Origin: Phallusia mammillata
Taxonomy: Eukaryota > Chordata > Ascidiacea > Phlebobranchia > Ascidiidae
DNA: 64,000 bases
Assembly: GCA_003260075.1 (NCBI GenBank)
Contig: QLIY01000274.1
Coordinates: 110,118-174,117 of the forward strand
Direction of reading: 5' to 3'
The translations under genes and the position numbers were made by a program. Under the pieces are notes generated by a model, which saw nothing but the letters and a program-made list of their open reading frames with translations, did not search any database and was not told where the DNA came from. Shown one piece after another: positions 48,301 to 59,457 of this stretch (positions are counted from its first letter, which is position 1; every line of letters starts with the position of its first letter).

Positions 48301-51300
48301 ACTGCTTTCAGGAAAAGATTTCTTTTAACAACATTAGACACATGGTTCGGCCGTTCATTAAATCTGATGTTGCTGTTTTTTAAATTGTTGATCAACGTTT
48401 TATTTTCGTAGACTTACTTACAAAAACTGTTTTCGACCCCTCCCCCCCCACACAAAATTGGCAGTTGGATTTTTGAAATGTAACTTTTATGAAAATGACA
48501 AAAATAACATTTCTACTAGGGCATAGGCTCTCAATACCAACAATGCGGAAACCGTTTTCTTTTCCGTATAACATGGAAGCGGGAACGTTTTCGACAACAT
48601 TTGAACCACATGTTTAAAAATGTCGCAACAACCAATCAGTTGAGCACTTAGAGCGTTAGAAACAAAGAAACCTCCCACTGAACAAACACTTTATCTGAAC
48701 AGAAAATTAATATCCAGCGGTTTGTGATGTTTGAACGCACGACCTATGTAACCCAGCAACGTAGCATATGTTTGTCACTAGGCTGGTTATATCAGGCTAT
48801 CAAGTGGAATAAATTAAGAGGAAGTGTAGTCTTATCCAGTTAATAAGAGACTGTCGTGGCGACAAGCTCATACTTAGGACCAATGTAGAGGTTAATAGGC
48901 AATTGGTTTTAAAGTGAGGCACAACGAAAGAATGGTACTATTAATAGGACAGACTTTGGTTAGTATTATTAAGTGTATGACTTAAATCAAACCAACAGAA
49001 CATTTGTTGTGTGATAGATTTGATAAATAAACATAGCTCAAAATACTAAATCAGTTTGAGTTTTAACAAATACGGAAGGCAGCAAATATCCAATAGAAAG
49101 TCGTTTAATTTAAAAAATGTATTTTGTAACGCAAGTTAGTTGGAGGAATTTGTAAACTTTAGCCGCTGTTAATTTTAAAGGATTGGGAATCAACTTAATG
49201 TGTATTATTTCACCAGTGTTTTGACATTCAGAACATCTATAGGTAATTGGATAATAACTGGCAAGGTTTTTGACAATAATTCAAACCATGCATAAATCAG
49301 TCTCATTGGCATCGTACTGCATCCAAGTACTTATGCATTTACTTCTTGTCTTCATCTGCGCTTTTCCGGACTGGAGTCACAGTAATTGGCAGATTTCTGA
49401 CGGTTTACTCGGTCGACTTGCAAACTTTGACGGCATCTGGTGGCGCTGTTTCGCCCCCAAGTGGGGACTTTTCATTTGTGACAACTACGGCAAGACGGCG
49501 ATATACTCTGCTTGTAAGTAATACTTGATCAGGAAGTTGCCCGAATGGTCTGGCGCGGTTGACCCATATACAGACATAAAAAAAACCTTGATCGGGATTC
49601 GTCCCCGGAAGTGTCCTGGGTTCGAACCCCGTGAAAAAAAAAGATATGCTTTAGGCCCAGGAGAGGAACTCACAGGTCTGTTTAGAATTCTGTTTAGAAA
49701 TAAGTGAAAATGATTTGATCCAGAAATGTGTACAGTTTTTAAGGTCGACTGGTCTTTGGTTGCTTTTATTTCGCCTTTCATTTTCTTCACCTTTTCTTGT
49801 TCCTAGCCTTGACTCAATAATGACAAGAACAGAGAAACCAAATAATAAACACAGTGTCTTCATAATGCTACTAACACACAAAACACCCAATCATTGGTTC
49901 CTAACACAATGGACCGTAGGGAAAACAAGAAAAAGCAACAAACAAACATGTGCAAGGGTGGACTACCACAGCAATTTCGCAAAACAAGAACAACCAATAA
50001 CACATTTTTTTTTATTTTGACATGTGACACGTGTAGTTTTAACAAGTACACATGTATAAACGAAGTAGCCGCAAATAGACAATGTAAACAATTCCCAGTA
50101 AACCACAAAAATCAGGGCAAATACTGCTTGAATTTTTAAGGCGTTTACCTCAACCTAATCTTAAAATTATTAACGTAGACGTTGCTAAAGCACTGGGTCT
50201 GACATTAGCAAGGAAAGCGGAATCTTGTTGTTTGTTGTTTACAAAACATTCTATTAGATTCATCAAAACAGTAACGGAAACAAGCCATACGTCAACAAAT
50301 ACAGTGTAAGTTAGGTAAGCAATGGCGTCACAGATAAAAAGATAACGATGGTGATTTGTTTTCTTGTGCCATGGTCCTACCCTAATAATACGAATAAACA
50401 GATTCTACTACGGACAAAAAACGCTTTAAATTGTTAAAAAAAACTATTATTATTCTGTATTGCATACTGCATTACAGCAATGCAAAATGTCACCCTTTGT
50501 ATTGTGTAAAAGTTGTGTACGAACAAAGTCTGTATACCGCAACAAAACATCTAAATATAAATGTACAAATACATCAAAGCAATAAATCTTATCATAAAAT
50601 GCAAAACAGCATTACAGTCTATATTTTCGGCTGCATTCCAAGGCAGAGCACTGAGTTTGTTTCGTTTCCCAACTTCGTGTTCCAGGTAGGAAACACGACA
50701 TAAACACAGTTATTACGTCATAAACAAGTTGCAGGCGATCGAACAAACAAGCGGTAACAAGTAGAAAAACTTCAAGCGGTGGCACAGACTTGTGGGAAAC
50801 AAGTTTTTCAGGAGCTTGTATAGGTCTCTGATGTTGGTTACTTATTAACTTTCAGCAACGAAACATGTCACGTATGGTTTTCGTTGGAAAACAAGCGCTA
50901 AAAGGTGGATTAGGAGATGTCCATGCAGGTTTATGTTAAACGCACGAGTTTGTTGCAATAATTTAAGTGCATTTAGATTGTAAAACAAAATTTAAAAGAT
51001 ATGGTTGAGTGTTTCGCAATAGAATCAATAGCCCTGTACTTCAGATTCGTGGATTTCTTGTTTGCCAAAGAATATTAATTTGCATAGCATTTTTTTCAAG
51101 CAAAATTTCAAGTTCAAAAACACACAAAACCTTGTTCTTGAAAGAAACCAAACGGCAGAAACCTAATTTTGTCACGTTCTTAGCATATTACTGTTGAGAT
51201 ATACGTTATTTGGACATACTTGCTCAGTGTATTTGCTCCTAAAAGAAGTGTTTGCCTGTTTTGTTTGCTTGCACGTTGGGTTTAGCTGGTCGTGTGTTTT

Positions 51301-54300
51301 AAATTAAGCTCAGGTCTGCAGCGTTAATAAAATTATCGACAGTCTTAATGCTGCATGCGAAACAAAAACCTAAAGTTACTTAAGCTCGATTAGGCAAGAA
51401 TTGAAAAACCTGTTTAATAAGTTAAATGTAGCTTCCGTTTTTGGGGTGGTTGTTTGCGGTTGTGGTTTGCTGTTAAAATCAGTTGAGTTGTAAGTCGGAC
51501 CTGGATTCTCGGGTCGGGTTAAGGCTTGTGTTTGAATAAAACTAGCTAGGTTTGGGTCGGACTCCCGACTCGGCCTCATTTGTGCCCCAGTTTTAACAAT
51601 TTTTTGACCTAATTCGAGTTTAGGCTGGGTTAGGAATTTTTAATTCAAAGTTCAGGTCGGGTTGGGACTCTAGTTTTGGACCCACTCACAAATCTGATTA
51701 AAAGATTTTTATGTCCAAATTATTGCGTTAAGTTTCGACTTGAGCTTGTCTTTTCAACCCTCAGTTGATTATAAACGATTTATAACATACAAATCATGTC
51801 TGGTAAATTCGGTTTTGTCGGATTTCTCGTTGGTGGAGTTTCCTTTGCTGGCATTCTGGTAGTCACAGCTTACGCCGAATGGTCTAGGAACTCGCAAGAG
51901 AGTTCGGAACAGTTCCTGCGAGGCCAATACAGTTACCAAGGCCTGTGGTGGCGCTGTGTTAGCCAGCAACCCGGCTACTTTCAATGCGACAACTACGATG
52001 TCAGTATTCTCGGACTTGATCGTAAGTCGCTTAAATATTTTGGTCGTAGTTTTTGGTTTTTGATGATTTTTTAAACTACATAAACGAAAACTTGGCGCCC
52101 GAAGTGTTTAATGAAGTTTAATGTTCCATCAAATTTTGGGATGTGCCTGGGATGCCTCAAATTTTGGGATATTCTAAGTGCTTAAGTACACCAAGTCAAC
52201 TAGAAGCAAGTATTCGATTTGCACTACGCATATTTTTATTTTATGGGCATTATAAATTGTTCTGTGTGTCGACAATGTTCCAGCTCTTTGCAATCGCGCA
52301 CGCATGGAGCTTGAAAGGAACAGAGATAACGTCACCCAGCCATTGGGCGCCACAACTTGCTCCATAAAGTTAGTTCGTAAATTCCACGTTGGGGAACTCC
52401 TAAAAGCACACAATACAGAGCTTGCATTTAACCTTTATAAAATCAACTCCATTAAGTCGCATAACGGCGTGCGGTTTCAGATGTCAGTTGTGAAGAGATT
52501 GTTTGGTTTTAATAGCGTTTGCTCATCCAGCGCGGGACATAGATCTTTTGTGGCGTATCTGTGCATGAAAAGTAACAAGCAACGTAACTCAGGTCATAAC
52601 CAAATTCTATGCGTACTTCCAACAAAAGCGGGTGTGTTTGTACTTGCAACTGTGTGTGGTATATCAAGTTTTATAAAATACACCGATAAACGTGATCTTG
52701 CAAAGTGAAATAAAATAGAAACAAAGCAACTGACCTCTTGTAAACCGAAACTTGCGACGTAGGGTAGAATCTTCACGCATTTGTTTTGTATTGTCATTGT
52801 ACATACAAACCGTACACCATATATAAAAATTCCAAACCAAGATCTAATAGAAACTGCAAGTAAATTTTCTGTATGACGACACACTTACGTCACTCTTAGT
52901 GAAGCAAAAAACGCGTGACAAAACTATCTATACTCATCTACACTTTGTGTCTGTTGAGACCTACATGTTGATGCTTGGCTAAACATCACAATGTAAATAC
53001 ACGTCCATGCACTAAATTTTGAAGGCGATTTGGCAACAGAATATCTTCATTATTCTTCATCTCTTTTCTTCTTCTTCCGACAGCCGACATCCAGGCTTGC
53101 AGAGCGCTTATGTGCATTGCCTGTATTTTCTCCTTTCTTGGAGTCATCATAGCTCTCTTGGGACTCGACTGCACAACGATGGTCGAAAACGGCTCCAAGT
53201 CTAAGGGTCGAGTCTCCCTGATTGCAGGAGTATTTTTCCTGATAGCTGGTTTGTGTAAAATTATGAATTAGGCTTACTGCAGCTGCCCCAGGTCACAGTT
53301 GTAGAGTGACTTGGGGTGGAGCTTGTTTTTGTCAACGAAAAATGGCAATGTATAGTTGGTTTCACACGACAAACCTACATTTGTCCAAACCTATGCCCAA
53401 CAATTCAATTTCAATTTTGCTTGCAATGGGCATATGAAAAGTTTGCATGCTTATTTGTCATGTATAAATTTAAAATTTCTCGGCCTAAATGTCGGTTTGA
53501 CTTAAACGGATTAACTGGTTTTGGGCAAAATTGATTATAAACCGTCATAAAAATTAGAGGTTTGCACAAAATGAAAGGAAATCGAGCCCTGATGAGTTGT
53601 CATAAAATTTTAGAGCTTATTGGTCCTAAGCGCTTGCATTGGGAATGGGAAGCAGAGTTTGGGCATCAACCCAAGTATGATTTAGGTTTGTTTGATGTTG
53701 CCAACTTTCATTGCCTTTGTGCTGTTGACATGAGCAGGCAAAGGTTACAAGCATTGTTTGCTCGCTGCCGAAATACGGCATTTTACAGTGATGAGTTATA
53801 GCCTGTTTTTAAGAGGTAGGCCGAAATTTCACGCAGGTAGTTTGGGTTCGTCGTGTTAAAAAGCTCGGCAATCTAAAACTGCTGACTCATGTTCTATAAA
53901 ACCAAAACTGGGAAAAGTCAATTTAATAGTTGTGTACATTGCTTTGCCATAAGGGAAGCATGGATTAATCTTTATAATCTTTTTGCATTTACCAAAATAC
54001 CTTTAAAAATAAAATGCAGGAAAAAAATAAACTGCTGAAAAATAAAATGTAAACTTATCACTGTACTTGTCGGCGAGCAAAGATGTGCGACCTTTTTACC
54101 GTTGTCAGACTGCCAATCTGGTCAATACAGGCATATTCATTTAAGCATTATTAGAAGATTTTCTAATGCCCTACTATACTAAAGGACAATTCGTCCTTAA
54201 CCTGAATTATATTAAACGTAACAAAACTCGAGTGCATACGTTTTAACCCAAGCTTTGTACAATCCACCACAAGCACTTGAAAACAGTAAGATAAAAAAAC

Positions 54301-57300
54301 GACATTTGTAAAAACGACTTTTTTTGCGAAGACTTTCTTTGCACATGAAATTGAAAATCTTTTAAACCTTTTGCCAAACATTTTTGCCTGATGCAGTCTG
54401 CCAATTATATTATCTTAAGTTGACAATAAAACTTATGGAAAAATTTGACCTCTAGCTGACCTTCAAGCACAACGTGCCCTTATGGTCATCGCCATTATGA
54501 CATCACTGTTCGGCCTTATTATTGGGATGGTCAGTCTAAGATGCACCACAATGCTGGACAACGAATCCCGTTCTAAATCATATGTCGGCATCGTTTCGGG
54601 CACTTGTTTCCTATTGGCCGGTTAGAAAGTCACGTGTGTCGCATGGACCAATCCGATCCAGTCATGCCAGTCGAATTGAACCATAAGCCTTTAGTTTTGT
54701 TAAAACAATGTTTTTTATAGTTTTTTGGGGCCTTTAACGTTTAAATATCCGATCGTTTTGGGGGGTTATCGTAGCTTGTTAAATGTTTTTGCCAAAATTT
54801 GGGCTAAATAACATAAAGACGCACATTTTATCTGTTTTTTTTTAGTTTGTTTTGGTGCTTGACAGCCCAATATCTTCACTTCTATTGGTTTTGTTTCGCA
54901 AATGAAACAATTTTTCAGTTAAGGGACTGATTAAATGTGGTTATTGCTACGTTGAAACACATTTACATATACATTTCCATAATTAAAAGCCGCATTAGAT
55001 AAATCTAATCATTAGAAAACTGTCACCTAAGTTGTCCCTTTAAACTGGTAACTAAACGACTTCCACAATATTTGGGCAATAACAACGCAAAATAGGCTAT
55101 TTTAAAGTACTTTGCACCCAATACTATTTGAATTGCTGAATTTGTTTACTCGTACAGTATCGCAGACCACCCAAGGCGTATGTTAGGTGTAGTGTTTGGA
55201 ATGCAGGAAATCAAACAACTTTGTTTGCAACCCGATTGCGCGTACCAAGCTTTAGTCAGCGCATTCCTATGACCTGATTGGATAAACCGAAATCCCAGTT
55301 TGCAAAACAGAGTCAGGTCCATATGTCAAGCCCAAAAATAATATACAAGGTCAACCGAACCCGGCTAAATTGAGGTTTACTGTCCTAAGGGTCTTTTTTT
55401 AACTCAGTTTCTTCTATAATTTTATCAAACAAAATTAGAAACAACAAGTAAAACTGGCAAACTGGATTGGATTGCGACGGTTTTCCCAAAATCTTGCTTC
55501 GCATGGATTTCTACACCTCGGTCACGTTTGTGCTTGATATTGTGCGGTGAAATTGCTGGTGTGCGGAATGCGAACAACACGAATAAATTAATATAATTGC
55601 TTAACAAAGAACAACCACTTTTACCTAATTATTTTTTCCATTTTAAGTGTTGGACAGATTAACCACCAAAACACAAATTATAGCCAACAAGAACAATGTA
55701 TTTTTTGAAGATTTAAGGGGCTGCTTTTAAGTTTGACTTGTTTTTCGCATTTCGCCGATCGTTACGGTTTCACCGCACAAGTCCATTTCCAGCGTGTTTT
55801 GTGCCCCCACCTTTGCAGTGTATGCGTATGTGAGTGTTCCCTAATTCTGCTTTTACCACCCTTGCACGCTTGCTTCTAATCTCAATGCAGGAGTGACGTG
55901 TGGTTCTGCGGTGTCGTGGTACGCATGGAGAATCACTATGGAGTTTTTCAACCCGCTCTACCAGTACCGCGAGTTTAAGTACGAGTACGGCGCTTGTCTG
56001 TACGCCGGCTGGGTTTCCATGGCACTCGGTAAGTTAATAATTTAGAGAGTTACCCTGTCTACCCGGGATGACGCCAAAAGCAACTCAGGCTAGGTTCTAA
56101 TGGTTGTAATACATCGGCGTGCAAAAGGGTTACCCAAGTGACTTTTATATTTCAGCTAGGAATGTACCTCAAAATTGTTCATTCCATATCAGAAGTCACG
56201 TTGAACAATTTCTATTAGTTTAAACCGCCAGACAAATCGGATAAATTTTGTGCACAGATAAGGCCATGACGCGACGTTCGTACGAAATTCGAAGTTCAAA
56301 ATTCCATACAACATTTTTCACACATAACACAACAGTTACAAATAGTTAATTAGTTACTCTTAAGTAAAGTCAATGGAGTTTGTTCAGGCAACGCCAAGAG
56401 CCTGATCCATATTCTACAGAAATATTTTGAAGAGTTTGATCTTGAAACATTTTTCGCCTGTTTTGCTATTTATCTTTGTTTTTGCATGCCTGGCTTACGC
56501 AAAACCACGTCACGTTTTGATCACGTGTTTACGAGTGCACACGTTCGGTTGTAATCTTCGGTTTGTTGACAATTGTTTGGGCGTGTAAGCTGTTCTGCTC
56601 GTTTAGTACAAAAGGACAAAAACGACATGTTGGGCACCCCTGATTGTAAAAGTGTTTGTCAAAGCCCTAATGCGGTCCTGACAACACAAATGGTACGGTT
56701 TTGGGGTTTGCAAGTAGGTGTGTAAAAACGACTGAATTGAAAATCAGCTTTGCTTTGGCAGTAATCGAAGTACTAACAAGTCCACTTTAGATGAAAACTC
56801 CAACGATGAAATAATAATGTTCTAAACCCAGCGCGTTTAATGTAAAACGCAAGTATTTGTAACACTAAAATTATTAGTTATTCTTGGGCAGCTAGAAAAA
56901 GGGTGGCCGATATCAAAACAAAAGCGTGTTACCTTGACCGTGTGGTATTCTTTTTTTGCCACTTTGTCGGTGGTAAATCCCATAAATTAAAGGCGTAACG
57001 CGTAAGCGTTAGTCATATGGGGGTGTTCGTTTCAACAAACATTAGGCCAAGACCAGATGAATACCGTGTAGCAAGAATCAATATCAGAACGAAACCTTGT
57101 TAGCTAAACAAATCCATGCAAAGACCTTGCAGTGTTCGCATTAAAGATTAAATCGATACAACGTGAAGAAACAAACAAATATAAGCAACAAACAAAGCGA
57201 ACATGTAACAACGTTAACAAAGCACCTGCATCGTTTTTTTGCTCGTTAAAATAGATAAACGTCAACTCTTGCTGGAAAAACGTTGTAGAAATGTGAATTT

Positions 57301-59163
57301 ACTTCGAAGCGCCACGGAGTTTAAAAGATTAAGTCGGATTACTAGCTTGCGCTTTTTGTGTAAAACATCCGCATTTATTTCAGTTATGTCACAAATAAAC
57401 AAACCCACATCAAAAACTAGTGCGGTAGTGGGCTTGTGGGGTTATGCAAACTGCCTAAACATGTCGTTTTCGTCCGCTGCCTGCTGTAAACAGCGTTTCC
57501 GACATAAGTCGCTGCCTGCAGGTCTGTGTACTTTAACTACCACGATATGGTACGGCGTCCAGGTCCAGCAGGATTACTTTGACCCTCTACAGCAGAGTAA
57601 CTCGTTTAAGTACGAGTTCGGATCCTGTCTCTACATTGGATGGATATGTGGGGGGATAAGTAAGTGAATGGCCGGTGTTTGTGAAACACAGAAAAGTTTT
57701 GACCACCTACGAACAAAACAGGATTTTGCATGATAAGATAAATACGGGAACATGTAAACTGGCCACAAAAGTGGCCGAAAAACGGCCACATTTTCCGACC
57801 GGCCCTCTTTAACAAGGCCACTTTTCAAATGGCCATGTAAAACGGGCTACATACGGTCCACACACGTTAGATAACAAACCCACATCAAAGCCACGTTAAG
57901 CATTTATTGATGGAAGCCTAGGGACTAACTTTAGATACTCTGTACACAACGATTACTGGTAAACTGCTTAAAAATCAATTAATGATTTTACCATGTAATG
58001 CTTCATGTTTCCAGTCGTGTTTTATGTTCAATAGTTTAATCAGAAAACTGAAAAGTAATTGAAAACTATGTTCTAAAACAAAAAGTATTACTTAAAACTG
58101 TGACCAATATGTAGTTATAATGGGAATACTTTATTACAAAGCCAAAACGGCACGTTTCTGTAACGCACTTGAATTGAAAACAGTCAAATAAGTTTTTAAG
58201 AAATAAAACAATACAACTCTCACGTTTGAATATTTGGTTCTCCAGCTCCAATCGTGGAGTTCCATGCAAATTGAAAATCTTTTTACAGCGCTTATTGCTG
58301 GTCTTTTGCTGACTTGCGGATCGTGTGGAAACCTGAGAGGTGAACAAGAGGACGACGCCTATCCTTACTCGTACAAGCCTCAGCCAAATCCAACGTAAGT
58401 TAACTTCCGCTTACACGTGTTCTGTATCCGTTTATTGCAGAGGCACACTCAAAAGCAGAAACTCCGTCTAAACCGAGATACTTTTACCTGGTGCGTAGCC
58501 TATTGGGGTATGATGTAGGATGTCAAAATATAGTCCCTGTTGGGCCTAACGTAGTAAATTGTTTCTTATTAATGAAATCTCCTTTCAAGTAAAGCAAAAA
58601 ATCAGGAAATTCCAGCGTGATAACCACTAATCGGTCGCTGTATTTAAAGGTTTTATCCAGTTCTCTTATATATCTCAGACACTGATAATGCTTATAAACG
58701 CGAAATACATTTGTTTTTGCCTACCAAATGTTATACAGCGACCAATTTAGTGTTTATTACTCTGAAATTCCCTGTTGGGCCTATTCGCAGACAGTTTTAG
58801 CAAAATATAATATATTTATAGAAAATCAAAATAATTCCATGTTATTTACCACGATTAGATTTGACAACTTTTTGGTAGATTCTATATCGTGAATGATTTT
58901 ACAATTCGCCCTTTGAGCAGAGTTTATCAACCGAAGAAAATGTCAATATGTAAAGTAGTGACTCAGTGGCGACATCTAGTGGTAATGAATTAATCTTTTC
59001 TGACATGTTTTGTGACTTAAAATAATAAATTTGTTGTAAAAAAGGACGCTACTACTGTATGTGGCATTATAATTATCACAAGAAAACAACAATTAAATAA
59101 ATGATTTCATTTTTCAGGACTCGGCCCCGAGACGTCAGTGGTTCGAAAACGGAATACGTTTAA
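42270..59163 (+). CDS. Claudin-family locus with arrays of alternative exons
   Basis: Claudins are four-span tight-junction proteins. Five first modules (E1.1 to E1.5, each with its own ATG) come first. Two second exons follow (53084-53248, 54456-54620; 165 nt each), then two third exons (55891-56028, 57522-57659; 138 nt each), then shared exons 58289-58394 and 59118-59163. Modules E1, E2 and E3 all end in phase 1, and E2, E3 and E4 all start in it, so each combination is open and gives 226-234 residues. The products carry the claudin ECL1 pattern (GLWWRC, nine residues, C), D[IL]QAxRALM at TM2, KYEYGACLYAGW before TM4 and the C-terminal PDZ-type ligand EYV. The alternative reading, separate decayed claudin genes, fits poorly because all five E1, then both E2, then both E3 are grouped by type. 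Confidence 0.85.
43580..43700 (+). CDS. Claudin first module E1.1, part b
   Basis: Begins after TTTGTTCCAG and codes ISNPLYGRIPTFNGIWWQC, then nine residues, C, then NHYGKPTIYLQ. This is claudin extracellular loop 1 with its W-G[LI]W-C-C pattern. It ends in phase 1 at GTAAGT, like all the other first modules. Confidence 0.82.
43850..46029. other. Claudin locus interval with no exon seen
   Basis: Apart from the SINE at 45290-45392, no exon or recognisable element was found. It separates module E1.1 from the E1.2/E1.3 duplication and may hold promoter sequence for E1.2. Confidence 0.5.
45290..45392 (-). mobile_element. tRNA-derived SINE, copy 2
   Basis: On the minus strand the order is GGCAGGAACTTGGCCGAATG (A-box-like), CGGGATTCGTCCCCGGGAG, B box GGGTTCGAACCCC, then an A-rich tail. 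The long span between the boxes fits a tRNA with a large variable arm (Leu or Ser type). Confidence 0.8.
46443..46475 (-). ncRNA. Hammerhead-like motif upstream of E1.2 (doubtful)
   Basis: Minus strand reads CTGATGA, an extra A, GGCGTC/GACGTC paired arms around TTGTATAG, then GAAACG. CCAGCA before it can pair with TGCTGG downstream. The extra A next to the core breaks the hammerhead rule, so function is doubtful. A second copy lies at 47473-47505 within the duplication. Confidence 0.35.
46587..46836 (+). CDS. Claudin first module E1.2
   Basis: Single exon of 83 codons plus one base, starting MNENKGKHGG. TM1 is SAICSLGLMWAMFYFICW, and ECL1 has GLFLRC in place of GLWxxC, then nine residues and C. 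The N-terminus is longer than in the sister modules. Donor is GTAAGT in phase 1. Its near-identical partner is E1.3. Confidence 0.8.
47629..47878 (+). CDS. Claudin first module E1.3 (copy of E1.2)
   Basis: Encodes the same residues as E1.2 over the whole exon, with only silent or scattered differences. It lies in the second copy of a 1-kb direct duplication joined at ten C (47051-47060). It may be an allele misplaced by assembly rather than a fifth functional module. Confidence 0.65.
49288..49513 (+). CDS. Claudin first module E1.4
   Basis: The ATG in context ACCATGC starts MHKSVSLASYCIQVLMHLLL; the upstream in-frame codons lack an ATG. ECL1 reads DWSHSNWQISDGLLGRL, then FDGIWWRC, nine residues, C, then DNYGKTAIYSA. 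Ends in phase 1 at GTAAGT. A tRNA-derived SINE begins only 15 bp beyond the donor. Confidence 0.82.
49529..49642 (+). mobile_element. tRNA-derived SINE, copy 3
   Basis: Plus strand: CAGGAAGTTGCCCGAATGG (A-box-like), CGGGATTCGTCCCCGGAAG, B box GGGTTCGAACCCC, then a run of A. It is the mirror orientation of copies 1 and 2. Confidence 0.82.
49643..51795. other. Claudin locus interval with no exon seen
   Basis: No further claudin-type exon was recognised between E1.4 and E1.5. The stretch 51470-51690 contains a diverged dispersed repeat rich in GGGTCGG and GGACTC words, also seen near 3540, 11360, 36360, 43190 and 53390. Confidence 0.5.
51796..52021 (+). CDS. Claudin first module E1.5
   Basis: Starts MSGKFGFVGFLVGGVSFAGI (TM1), then ECL1 with YQGLWWRC, nine residues, C, then DNYDVSILGLD. 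It has the closest match to the canonical claudin GLWxxC signature and is the module nearest the E2 array. Ends in phase 1 at GTAAGT. Confidence 0.85.
53084..53248 (+). CDS. Claudin alternative exon E2a
   Basis: 165 nt, phase 1 to phase 1, after acceptor TTCCGACAG. Codes DIQACRALMCIACIFSFLGV (TM2), then LGLDCTTMVENGSKSKGRVS and the start of TM3 (LIAGVFFLIAG). The donor GTTTGT is weaker than at the other exons. Same length as E2b. Confidence 0.85.
54456..54620 (+). CDS. Claudin alternative exon E2b
   Basis: 165 nt, phase 1 to phase 1, acceptor CCTCTAG. Codes DLQAQRALMVIAIMTSLFGL (TM2), then SLRCTTMLDNESRSKSYVG and TM3 start (IVSGTCFLLAG). It shares CTTM and RALM with E2a, so the two are tandem paralogues. 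Donor GTTAGA is also weak, a shared trait of both E2 exons. Confidence 0.85.
55891..56028 (+). CDS. Claudin alternative exon E3a
   Basis: 138 nt, phase 1 to phase 1, acceptor TCAATGCAG. Codes TM3 end and extracellular loop 2 (TMEFFNPLYQYREFKYEYG), then TM4 start ACLYAGWVSMAL. Donor GTAAGT. Confidence 0.87.
57522..57659 (+). CDS. Claudin alternative exon E3b
   Basis: 138 nt, phase 1 to phase 1, acceptor GCCTGCAG. Codes TTTIWYGVQVQQDYFDPLQQ, then SNSFKYEFGSCLYIGWICGG. Extracellular loop 2 differs from E3a in sequence but not in length, so choosing E3a or E3b would change loop-2 chemistry. The open frame upstream of 57522 is intron. Confidence 0.87.
58289..58394 (+). CDS. Claudin common exon E4
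   Basis: Codes the rest of TM4 (ALIAGLLLTCGSC) and the proximal cytoplasmic tail (NLRGEQEDDAYPYSYKPQP). It enters in phase 1, accepting either E3, and leaves in phase 2. No second copy was seen. Confidence 0.87.
59118..59163 (+). CDS. Claudin common last exon E5
   Basis: Codes TRPRDVSGSKTEYV and a TAA stop. The terminal YV matches the PDZ ligand that binds ZO scaffold proteins in vertebrate claudins. Its acceptor is TTTTTCAG. Confidence 0.87.
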
Positions 59164-59451
59164 ACTGATGAAACCCGAAAATGAGAACTCCTGGTAATGA
59201 CTTCGTTGTCAGGACAACCCCTTGCCATGGAGAGTTCCAAAAAAAGAATACTCCATGCTATGTTTTGCTTTAGCAATGCTGTTCCTTTTTCTAGTTTCTT
59301 TTCAGAATGAATTACAAAGGATCTATCTCCTGCGTTCTCATTTTTTTATACGCGTCGTATATAGCAGCCTTCTACATGTATATTACTTTCGCTATTCGCT
59401 TTAACTGCGCTAAATTGCCCCACGCTGTACCTTCAAGCTGGTAATACCATC

Positions 59452-59457
59452 AATAAA
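59452..59457 (+). terminator. Polyadenylation signal of the claudin locus
   Basis: AATAAA lies 289 bp after the TAA stop at 59161-59163 and is the first good signal downstream. Confidence 0.6.

Noticed and set aside
52304..52708. 134-codon open frame between E1.5 and E2a
   Set aside because: No claudin-type pattern, no splice phase fitting its neighbours and no recognisable domain; the antisense strand is also partly open. Probably chance.
57239..57521. Upstream part of the 142-codon frame ending in E3b
   Set aside because: Only 57522-57659 matches claudin and follows a good acceptor (GCCTGCAG). The upstream part shows no family match and is taken as intron.
42270..59163. Several independent tandem claudin genes
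   Set aside because: Independent genes would repeat the order E1-E2-E3-E4. Here all E1, then both E2, then both E3 are grouped and only one 3' end exists. Kept only as the fallback explanation.
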